Below are positions 12,001 through 24,000 of a stretch of 64,000 bases of DNA, one piece after another; positions within the stretch are counted from its first letter, which is position 1; each line of letters opens with the position of its first letter. This DNA comes from Symsagittifera roscoffensis (lineage: Eukaryota; Xenacoelomorpha; Acoela; Convolutidae): assembly GCF_963678635.1 (NCBI RefSeq), contig NC_087068.1, positions 59,706,872 to 59,770,871 on the forward strand. Direction: 5' to 3'. The translations under genes and the position numbers were made by a program. Below the pieces are notes generated by a model. That model was given only the letters and a program-made list of their open reading frames with translations. It was not told the DNA's origin and ran no database searches.

Positions 12001-15000
12001 AATTTTCTCCAAATAAACTTAATTTACTATAACTTAATTTACGCTTTGTGATATGTGTATAGATTGAACTGCTTACTTTTACAGGTAGAAGAGCTAGAAC
12101 TGTGGTTGCAATGTGGTCGAAGAATCTGTAGAAGAGAGGCCTCTTGCTGCACTCATTGCGAGAGTAATCAGAGGGGAGTTTGCAGCAGAACAGACATGCG
12201 TTTCTGTTGGCTTTTTCCCTTTTTTGGTCATAAGTGAGGATGCCGGTGAAGAAGAAGAGGGTGACGAGGAAGACACCCACTATGCCGAATGCAGAGAACA
12301 AACAGAAGGATCTGAGAGAGGGGATAATCTGCAAACAAAAACCACACTTGATACCAGGTGGACCCTAACCCACAGCACTCATTTCAACAACTTCGCCGCT
12401 CTTTCCCGTTATAGCCTCCCAACAAATTATAGCTCTTCCCGTGACCAGACATTTCCGTTCCGAAAGCAGTCATTTCCGGAACTGACTGTTTTTGGGGCCG
12501 AAATGACTGGGAGTCAGCCCATCCCCCGTTATACAAAACATTAGTATGATGCAGCTATAGCTTATAGGTACCAAGCTGGTGACCGGACTACAATAGGTCT
12601 TTGCGATAAAGCAGCATAATCGCGTAACCAACTGAAAAGCAGCTCGTTTGTATAATTTCTATCTTTATTTTACATTACTTCAGCTGAAATGCAAAAGCAT
12701 CATTACCTCAAAAAAAATTACAATTCAGCAACAATAGCCGGTTGATGTCCAATTAGCACAGTACTGTCCAACCATGGCTATCTTTTTTTTCGGCGGTGGG
12801 AGGGGTTGTGGTGGGCAAGCGATAAATTAGAAGGTCTAAAAATTATTTAAATTGATCTTTTGAAAAAAAATCAGCGGCTCAGCAGAGACGTTGAGTGCCA
12901 GTTCACAACTTTCCTCGACACTAAAAACACGTTCAACATTTTCTATTGCAATTCAAAAGTCTTCAACATGACAAATGATTCGACCGCGTCCGACGATTAT
13001 GTGTGGTAACGGTTGTTGCGTTGACAGAATGCCCGAACACCTGCTGTAGGAAGGAATGGATGGATTAGAAAAAGGAGGGCAGCTTACGGTGGATGCTCCG
13101 ATGGCGAAAGCGGAGAAGTCAGTGAGTGAAGTGATGAGGATGGAGACTCCTGCATGTTTCACCATGAGAGCAATCTTCTCACTCACTTCGAACCCCTTCT
13201 CCTCACTGCTCAGGTTGTCATAGGCAGCCACAAACACAAACATGTTGTCCACTCCGATTCCTACACACAAACACAAACACAAACCAACATCAACTGCCAC
13301 TCAGGAAAGAGACCAGAAGCCACATTTTATCATTGCTCGATGCAGCTGATCAGGGAGAGCACAACACCCCCCCCCCCCATGCATAAAGATAGGCTAATTC
13401 TTACCACTTCGATATCCAAATACTAATACATAGGTTGCTGACTCTATGCGCTACCGCCTACCTTAATGCACAGGAGTCAACATCGAGCGTCAACTACTTT
13501 CATAGTCATTTAAAGAGCATTAAGATTTTTTGGATTGAAAGCTGTTAGTTGCTTTTAGGGGCTTTTCAGCCAGGTTACTCTGTGTAAGTGGATGAATGCA
13601 GTACCAAAGAACAAGACGAGAGTGATTTTAAAATAAACATTTGATCGGAAGAGAAACCCCTTCGGTTGAATAAAAACAGTCATAATTGAAGATTGGACAT
13701 CAGAAAAATCACCTTATCCAACTCTCAGCTGAAATGCATTCACACGATTATTCATGTTCCCACTATAATGGGATAAAATGAACAGACACTTTGACGACCT
13801 CAAAGATTAACCTATTTAAAAGCCACATGGGGCTCCAGAAAGAACCAAGCACGTTATCTTCTCTTAATTGAAATATATTTCAAGCTTGTTCTCCATGTCT
13901 CTGGATCTTATCGAAGGTTTAGAGTTAGACTAGAAAGACGCATCCACATTCAATCACTTCTAACTGCGGCTGATGCCAGAGTACACTGTGTAACTGTAGT
14001 ACTATGTGGTGTGGTGTGGTATGTGTTTACCTAGCAGTAGGAATGGGAGGAGTCTGTTCAGGGGTCCAGCTGCGAATCCGAGGAGGGAGGAGAATCCCAC
14101 AGAGAAGGCCATTGACATCACGATGCACACTATTCCACCCAACGCCACCAAGCACTAAAACACAATCATGAAACTTCATGCATCTTTCCAGTGAGTTCCT
14201 TCAGAAATGGGAAAACATGGAGCCAACAAAGGCAACAATATCAAGTGTACTCGATAACTCACATCTGATAACTATGAAAACAGACACATTCGAAAGGAAA
14301 TGCTGAAGAATCTAAGATATGCTCTTAAATTTACACATGGTTCGAGAGCTACAGAAGAGACGTACCTTGCTCTCTAGGAAGTTGAGATTGCCGAGGTTAA
14401 TTGTGAGGTAAAGTATGACTAGGATGTATCCCACTCCTAGGAACCGCAGGTCTCCTTTGATGGTGCCTCCCCCGATGTCACTGAAGCTCCTCACTGCCAG
14501 GTAATACACAGAGTAGCCTTCGATTCCCTCTGAACAAGTGTCAAGAAACCGCTGCTCCCACTCAAGAACGTACGGCTTAGAAACAAAATCCACTCATGCA
14601 AATCAACAATCCTCGATTTAGATCCAACTACATAATAGACTAATTTTGATGATTCATTGAAAATGATTTTTTGTTACTACTTCCAAGATTCCTCCTATTA
14701 ATGACCAATCAGTAAAATGCTGATTTAAATAGTTTTTCTCAGACTGGGTTAAGATTAGACAAACTGAACGGAACAAAGTTGGCTTAGAATTTAACCAGAA
14801 TTATCATGGTTCAATTTTTTTGCGAAAATCGAAACTATTTTTCACCCCAAAAACTGATTATTTTGGCTTTTCTTAGTTGATCAAGTATAACGCTTAAAGT
14901 AGCAAGTTAGTTGATGAGAAGGTTACATCAAAAGAATCCTTTTACACAGCAAAACAAAGTTCTAGGAAAGTAAAATCTCCAAAAATCTTATTTTAATATA

Positions 15001-18000
15001 AAACTGAAAAACTTTGCTCAAAAACCAATTTAACACACATTTTGCGCAAAATTTTAGAGATTCTACCTTGCCCGAATTTTGTTGGACTGTGTAAGAGGCT
15101 TCTTTTGATATAATTTTCTTATCAATTAACTTGGTAGTTTAAGCATTAATTTTTATTAACTAAGAAAAGCCAAAATGACCCATTTCTAGGATAAAATTTT
15201 AGGTTCAAAATGGTGCAATTTAGAAATAAATTGCACCATGGTAATTTTGGTAAAGTTCTAAGCACTGTTTTGTTCACTTTTGTCTAATCTTCACCAAATT
15301 TGAATTAAAAAATGCGTTTAAAGTTTGCAATGATGTGTGGATAATTGAACATGAGCAGTGTATTTATGGAAGCTGTTTAAAGTATGCTTTAAATTTCGTC
15401 GACATCATGTTGTGTGGCTGGTTGGAGAAATAAATAGTTGATGTTTCGTTTTGGAATTGCATGATGGAAGTGCACATCTTAATACAACTGTTGTTTCGGG
15501 GCTAGTAGTGAGTAGTGGGAACATTGTGAGTGCATTAACCTCTGGATTGAGTCTGTTCTCGTAAGTCTGGATGAAGTATGTCATGGACATTGCCTCTGCA
15601 CTTTCTATCTCTGTCTCTGTCTGTCCCCCACTGGCACTGCTGGACACCTCCACTCCTCCCAGGTACTGCACCACATCCACACTCATGCCCATCCTACTCG
15701 ATCCACTGAAGAGAACAACACAACAAAACAACTTCAACAGACCACGTCTCCAATTCACAGATCATTGAGAAATAAGAGAGAGAAATTACACTTTTCTTTT
15801 TTCCTCTTAATTAAGGCTTAAACGGTTTGTTATCTTGTTGGCCTAAACATCATCTTTAAAGGACTAATGAGCACAGGGGCGGATTTAGGCGTCCGCCCCC
15901 CCCCCTCAGGGATTCGAACCCCTGCCAACCGAAAGGGTCTCCCTTTGGTACTTTTTAAGAAATCCGTTCTTGGCCGAACGACCCTAAAATTTTTCTAAAG
16001 GCGCCTTTAGCGCCAATATATACTAATTTTGAGGGGGAGCGCGCGCCAAAAAAACGCATTTTTTGTCAAAATTTTCGAAAAAGTGCCCAAAAACAGCTTT
16101 TTTGACCTGTTTTTTCAAAAAATTGCCTGCGGCGCAGATAAATTGGCCGAAACAGGGTCTTTTTACTGCTTTACGAGACCTCGGAAAATCAATCTGATCG
16201 ACCTAAAAAAAGGTCGTCAAAATTTTCGAAAATTTTTTGAAAATCCGCCCCCCCCCCCCCTCGAGAAAATCCTAGATCCGCCCCTGAATGAGCACATGCG
16301 TTGCTTTAAGACCTGATAACAAGAAAGATTGCATAACAGAAAACAATTGATAAGCAAACATAATAAAATTTCAATCTAGATTGGAGCCAGAGTGAACTTA
16401 CCTTGACTTGGATTGGTGGATAGCAGTCAAAATTTGCTGCTTGGTCAGTTTCTGGATGGTTGCTTTGTCATACTGCCACAACTGCAGAATGGACATCTGC
16501 ATGCACTGAGGTCCCGCGTGGTAGCACACTTGAGCAAAGCTCAGATCAACTGTCGTTCCGTTCTCACCCTCACTCTGCACCGTGATGTTCTTGATGCTCT
16601 CGTCCAACTCCACCGCCCTGGTCAGTGCCTCGGGAGTGAGCACATCCCCGCCATCTGCAGTTATGATGACGCGTACTACCCGCAACATAGCCGGGAACCA
16701 CTGCTCCGACATCCTCGCATCGCCCACCGCCCTAAAAGGAGGAGGTAGAGTTAGAGTCGAAATCAACCACATTCTATCTGATTGGGATGAACAAGAACAG
16801 TATTGTTGCACATATCAACAAGTGTACCCGTGACACTAAGTTAGAAAGTTCAGAAGTTACTGAATGTGAGTTACAATGACACTTCAGATGTTTCATGAGA
16901 AAAGCTGCAGCAAATAATGGCAGACTCCACATAGAGGAGTTCAAAGGCACTTGAAGGCATTGCAAAAGATGGGCCGATGTAATGTGCATGAAGAGATGGT
17001 CGTAAATAGCCGATACACGACTGTCTGGATATATGCTCATTTACCCTATGGTACAAACGATGTTGTGTGTCGGTCCAATAGAAATAGACTCAAAACCCGC
17101 AATTGGACAGCAATACTAGTAGGTGACACCTCAACGTAGCTTACACGATGTAGAAAACGATAAAGGACGAACAGCTGAAGTTCGATCAATGTATTTTTCG
17201 GATAATCGAAACTGTCTAATTTCACAACTCAGAGCGGAACTGCTGTAGCCACGTTAATCGCGGCACCTTGTTGATCGGGTAATTTCCTGATAGAAACCAA
17301 GCCCTGAGGATGGAAGCGAAACCGCTCGCTAATACAACATGTATATCAAAAAAAAATATATGACTGTTCGCGAAACAATGTTTGATGTGAAAACGTACGT
17401 TTGTCGCATTGTTCATGATAGACTGACGCCTCAAATCCGCTTAGACATTTACTCATTTTCATAGACATTAAGCACCAATTTTTTTAATTGTCACAATTAA
17501 ACAGAATTGATTGACGAAAACGGTTGAGTCTGGCTCCAAAATTTAAGAAGCACTCTTTGAAATGGAATGATAAAACTTTTTCTTCAACATAGCGCTTGTA
17601 AAAGTGATAAAACTTTAATATCTCTACTAAAATTTGAAATAAAGGTGGCCAAGGAAAAAATTGACAAATAAGGGTCCCGAATGTGAATGCATGGATACAC
17701 CATTAACCGTACTAACTGACTGTACTGGGGAATGTAATTAACATGCCAGCAGACACCACAAACTGAAACAATTTCTCCTCCCTGTTCAAAATACACTCGA
17801 AACTTTCCAGTCTCTCAGAATGGCCAATTGAGTCAAACAAAGTTTCCAGAATGACTTCAGTTGTCTCGTGCATCAAACATCAAACGAAATCATTATGCAC
17901 TTTACTTTAGAAAAATATTAACGAGAAAAACTCATAGTTATAAGTTAGTAATGCAATTGAAGCTGGAGGTGCATGCACCTAATCGATTGTTTGCTTTGAA

Positions 18001-21000
18001 AATATACTTCATTCATGCCGGAGGAAACTTTACCCAAAACCATAGTGCTCTCTCACCTAAGGACGGGATTAACCGCTTATTCAGGGCAGATTCCTCAGGT
18101 TTGGCTTAGTACTTTTCGAGAAAAGTGAAAAGGTTCCAAATTTATAAACGTTTCTCTACTTAAGTATAGGAAAATCCCCTTACGCAGGCAAAATCACCAC
18201 AAACTGATCGTTCGATTAAATCTTTCTTGTCAGATTTGGCAGGGTAGTTTTCCAGAATAGTGAAGAATTGAAATTTCCAAAATCGAAAGGCCATAATTTT
18301 TTAACAGTAAATAGGGCATAGCCGCTAGCGCAAAAAAAATAATTTGCAAAACTTTTTGCACAACTATTCGATTGACCCCTTGCACATCTCTTCGATTGAC
18401 CCCCTAAACTCATTGTAGGAATTTGTCGAACAATAAGACAAAAGTTTCCGAAGAAACTGTCAGAAATTCAAAAAATTGACTTTTTACAAGCCCAACACTA
18501 TTTTTCTACATTATGCAAGGCGGTAGTAGTTTATGCAGAGAAAAATCCTAGCTCTAAGGGTGTAACTTTTTTTCTATGTAACTTTTTTTAATTCGGGCGT
18601 AGCGGCTGCTTATACAGGGGAGATTCCCGCTACCTTTTATTTCGATTGAATATCAGATTTGACAGGGTTATTTAAAAAAAATGGGTTAAGTAATCCCAAA
18701 AATGGGTCATACTTAAAAAATTAGTAAACTTGTCAACCCCAAATTGGACTTATCAGTGGCTCTAAGAACAGACCTTAAAGGCAAACCAGCTATGTTATGA
18801 CAGCAAAACATAAATGTGAGCTAGTCTTCCTTCAGCATACAGCATGATTTCGTGTGATGAGCCAGGTTCCACCAGCAGCAGAAGAGCAACGGAAATTTGC
18901 AACTCTGACAACGCAGAGGTTCATCTTCAGCACCCATAGAAGGCAGCTGATAACGCAAGGTTTTCGCAGAAACAGAAGCAAATCGAATCTCGATAATGAA
19001 GAGCCATAAACTAATCTTCGAAGAGTTCGATGAACTCTACAAAAAAGCGTTGTACAAAATCTATGCCGATATCTACGATCAAAAAGAGGACTATAGAAAA
19101 ATCATAAACTATCAATAAAACACGAGGAAGCACAAATGGAACAGAAGGAATGACGCAGAGGATGGGGCAACAATCCAACGCCAGCAATCCTAATATACGT
19201 GAGTTCCAACTGTTTTTAATTCCCGAGGATACCAAAAACTTAATCCTGGGATCTAGCATTACAGCGCGTATCAGAACCTAAACTTCTTCTATTATACCTA
19301 ATGCTTCTATTATCCATTCTCACAGGGGTAGCAGTACCGAGGAAAAATCATAGTTTTAAAAAAATATGCTTGTTCGGACTTTGATAACAACGCGCAGGGC
19401 TACTATCGTTAAATCCAGTCAGGGTTTTTTCAAAAATAAGTCTGGTTTTTGACAAATTACTATTTTATCTCGTTCCTAACTGGGAATTTACAATGATAGT
19501 AATCTGTTTCCTAACTAGCTTACTTCTTTTTATGTATTGCGACGAAAGAGATCTTGTTATATATAAGGCTCTTTGAATAAACGAGACGGAAAATTTTTTC
19601 CATGGGTTGGCACTAATTCAACAAATAAGCGCTCATGTATGTACTTATAGCCTCTCAAGCGCACTTTATTTTTATTATTATAATTGCTTGATTTATCGTT
19701 TTTATCAATCTCATTATCACTAAAAACCATCATTAGGAGGCTAACTTCTGCATGGCTCCGAATCAGACTACTTCGCTCTGGAGACATTCATCCAAAACAA
19801 GGTCTGAACATGAGTATCAGAAAAACAACGAAAAAACTCGAAGACTATAAAAGCAACATCAAATTCTTAAACATTAACCGCAGAAGTCTAAACAGGAAAA
19901 GGGGCGATCTTAAAGAACTAGTACACAAATGCGGATATAAAACAATTTATGAATTCTCTGAGACATGGTTCAATTATTCAAATGACCAGAACTTATAGAC
20001 ACTCGATAACAGACAGTTAACCGCATTTCGCTGTAATCGATCCGCGGAAGTCAGTGAGAAAAGCACAGGCGGTGGTGTTATGATTCTCATTCCAACAACC
20101 CTAAATCCTAAGCTTCGGAAAGATTTGAAATTTCTTAATGAGAAATATGGTAGCATCTGGGTGGATTTCAATACATCCAAAAAAAACGAAAGATCTACCT
20201 TGATAAACATCACCAAAAACTCTAAAAAATCTAACAGAACTGAATTTCTTGATGAAATTGCTACATCCATTAATTATGCGCAAGGTAACAACACAAATTT
20301 GATACTAATTAAAGATTACGATCTTAACTATCTTGATTATGACGAAGGAGAACCTCTGGACACAATTGTAACGCCATATAACTTAGAAGTTGCGAACAAA
20401 TCAACACCAACTCATTCCAAATCACTGATTGATTAGATCATTACAAACCTAAGTTCAACGGATCAGTCCAAAAAGGCTCGAACGTTTAATCCACCAATCA
20501 ACACAGACCAATCGCTAAAATTCTAACTACAGAGCTGAAAAATTGCAAAAACTACCTTTTAATGCACAATCTATGACAAATCAAACTATTCAGAAAAAGA
20601 TTTCAAGATGGCTCTATCAGAAATTAATTGGGAGCATTTTTATCAGCAAGGCCATCCAGAAGAGATCTTTCAAATAATCAACTCAAATGTAGTTGATTGC
20701 ATAAAAAAATGCTCGCCACTAAAAACAATTTATATATGTAATGATAATCTAAAAATTAATCTCAACGATCACAATTTGTATTTCACAACTATTCACTTCA
20801 AAAAAACCACTGCAACAAAAATGGAAAACCATAAGCGATACTAGCAATTCAAATAACTCTGCAAATAAAATACCACAAATGAGAAACTCGTTTGGAGACT
20901 CATTGTCAAAAAACAATGTGAAAGCAGCAAAAAGGAACAAAACTGCTCGTATATCTGGGCAAAGTCCTGAATTTTCTGACTGTCCCTTAATTCATACCGA

Positions 21001-24000
21001 TTATTGAAAACCTTCATTTTGGACATCAAGGTTTGAAAATTTGAGTCGTACGAAATTAAAAAGACCAATTAGCTAGCCTCAACCCAATTTAGAATAATTT
21101 TGTTGTGGGGAATGAATAATTCTCCGCACATAAATAACTCGCATTACGTTCTCAGCATTATGAATAATCTCCTCAAAGCGCGTATAAATTAGTCCAAAGC
21201 ATGGCCAGTTTGGCAATTTTCAAACCCCAGAACTTCAAAAAAAACAATCGGGTAAAACGTGAACTCAAGAAATCGATATCTTTGGTAGGTATAAAAAAAT
21301 TTGTTGGAAACTATTATTTCGATCGGCGAAAATTGACTGCATAAAAACACCACACCGAGCATAAATACTCCATTTTCTTCAAAATTTGGAACAAATATCC
21401 AATCTTAATGCAACAAAACAACCAGGTCCGTCCGATGCTCCGGAATGTCCTCTGATAGACAGCTGCAATGAAATCTATCCTCAAATGACTTTCTTTTTAA
21501 ACGAATACATAAAACATAAAAATGTTCCTAGATCATCATAATCTACTATGGATGCAATACTTTTACTGTAGTGAAACCTTCCGAAATTGTATGGACAGAA
21601 ACAAATACGTCGCAGTAGCCTTAAAAGATCTTTCGAAAGCTTTTGATTTGATCGATCATTAAATTCTTAAACTAAAATTAATTAGTCTGGGCTTCTCAGA
21701 ATCTGCAATTGAGATGATTGGAAACTTCATCAGCAACAGAGAAAAAGACTAAAGTAAATAACACCGAATCGGACGGAATATTACTCCACCAAGGTGTGCC
21801 TCAAGGTACAGTCTTAGAACAATTATTCAAAAATTGCAAGAAGTGCAATGTTCACACGATACCCTATTTTTCTGCAATCATCAGAAAATTAACATTATTC
21901 TTCAGCATCTGCAAGAATCTTGTCAGAAACTTTTTCGCTACTTCACACAACATGACTTAAAACTAAAATTGACAAAACTTAGCTGATTATTTTCAGCAAT
22001 AAGCAAAGCCGAAGTGGCCAAAATATACACAGTATACAACGATATGATAAAATTATTATAGAAAACTCACAAGTAAAGTATCTAGGGGTTATGCTTGATC
22101 AATACCTTACATTACACGGCGAAGTAAAAAAACATCTTGAGAAAAATGGTCTGGAATTAAAACACTGCAACTAATGAAAAAGCCTCTACCAATCAAGACT
22201 CGAATATTAATAAGGAAAGCCTTGGTAATTAGTCATCTACATTACGCATCCATACTCTTCAGCAGAATAACAACACATTTAGCAGTATCACTCGAAAAGA
22301 AGCTTAATTGGGCAATTTAGAACTGCTGCAATCGAAATGAATTCGATTTTTCATCAGATCTAAAACTGAATCACAAAATACTACCAGTATCAATGTTCCT
22401 CGACTGGAAACTAGAGCCAGCTCTGGAAAAAAAAATTCTACCAGCATATACAAAAATCAAATACAAAAACAGTTGCATTGAAGAAAACAGAAGAACCAAA
22501 AAGTGATACTTCCAGGAAAGATTCAATGATCAGATTAAAGCTCCCAAAAATCGATTTTCTTGAAACATCGAAAAAATACATCCTAATATTTTCATATATT
22601 TCTGTTGAATAATTCCAATTGACAAAGGAATGTTAAAATAGCAACGTAACAAAACTCACGAAGAGTTAACAAAATCGATCATTCTTTTACAGATTAACTT
22701 TGAGCTGAAAAAAAGTTTTGAAGAACCCATACTCAAAACAATTAGCCAAAAGAAGAGGAAAAAAACTGATATAATTAAATTGGAGTAAATTCACAACCAA
22801 GTTAAAAACAAATTTGGAGTGGAACAAGCATTTAAAAACCAGACAAGCTCAGTATTTGTCTGTTAGTTGAAGAAAGTACAGATGGAGATGATCACCAATT
22901 TCAGTCATTCTGTGCACTAAGTTATTTACGGGAAAAAGTCTAGTACCAGGTTGCAACACTTTTGTCAACCACAAGGGTAGTTATTCCTTGAGGAGCGTTT
23001 CGAAACTTTTAGACTTACTTAAGAGTTTCTCAGAATCTGCAATTGAGATGATTGGAAACTTCATCAGCAACAGGGAAAAAGACTAAAGTAAATAACATCG
23101 AATCGGACGGAAAATTACTACACCAAGGTGTGCCTCAAGGTACAGTCTTAGGACCTTTAATTTTCAATCTCTATATAAAAGATCTATAAAAACAATTATT
23201 CAAAAATTGCAAGAAGTGCAATGTTCACACGATACCCTATTTTTCTGCAATTATCAGAAAATAAACATTGTTCTTCAGCATCTGCAAGAACCTTGTCAGA
23301 AACTTTTTCGCTACTTCACAAAACATGACTTAAAACTAAAATTGACAAAACTTAGCTGATTAATTTCAGCAATAAGCAAAGCCGAAGTGGCCAAAATATA
23401 CACAGTATACAACTATATGATAATATTATTAAAAACTCAAAAGTAAAGTATCTAAAAAGAAAACTCAAAAAAAGAAGTATCTAGGAGTTATCCTTGATCA
23501 ATATCTTACATTACAGGGCGAAGTAAAGAACTTCTTGAGAAAAATGGTCTGTGGAATTAAAACACGGCAACCAATTAAAAAAACCTCTACCAATCTAGAC
23601 TCGAATATTATTAAGGAAAGCCTTGGTAATTAGTCATCTACATTACGCATCCATACTCTTCAGCAGAATAACAACACATTTACCAGTATCACTCGAAAAG
23701 AAGCTTAGCTGGGCAATTTAGAACTGCTGCAATCGAAATAAATTCGATTTTTCATCAGATCTAAAACTGAATCACAAAATGCTACCAGTATCAACGTTCC
23801 TCGACTGGAAACTAGAGCCAGCTCTCGAAAAAAAAAACAATATTCTACCAGCATATACAAAAATCATATTCAAAAACAGTTGCATTGAAGAAAACAAAAG
23901 AACCAAAAAGTGATACTTCCAGGAACGATTCAATGATCAGATTAAAGCTCCCAAAAATCGATTTTCTTGAAAAACATCGAAAAAATTCATCCTAATATTT

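Larger units (their letters stand above)
7923..12076 (-). other. Intron 8: AT-rich DNA with small repeat fragments
   Basis: 4.15 kb with no gene. It holds a LINE endonuclease fragment (9,921-9,985); copies of the GCGAAG...CTTCGC repeat (9,637-9,675; 9,997-10,050; 11,390-11,455; 11,565-11,760); and an AAAAAGTCTAGTACC copy at 10,731 followed by a small inverted repeat. An open frame at 8,512-8,739 shows no known domain. Confidence 0.6.

Noticed and set aside
12150-12175. Exon 8 resemblance to the TTGCGAGGGTAATCA repeat word
   Set aside because: About a dozen bases match, but the exon codes a plausible variable loop and the rest of the repeat is absent; probably chance.
12113-12544. 143-codon plus-strand open frame
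   Set aside because: Lies opposite exon 8 of the Patched-domain gene, whose minus-strand translation matches the family and splice sites.
15900-15930. tRNA-like T-arm
   Set aside because: Only the T-arm word is present; no A box, anticodon arm or acceptor stem could be found. It is part of the MITE.
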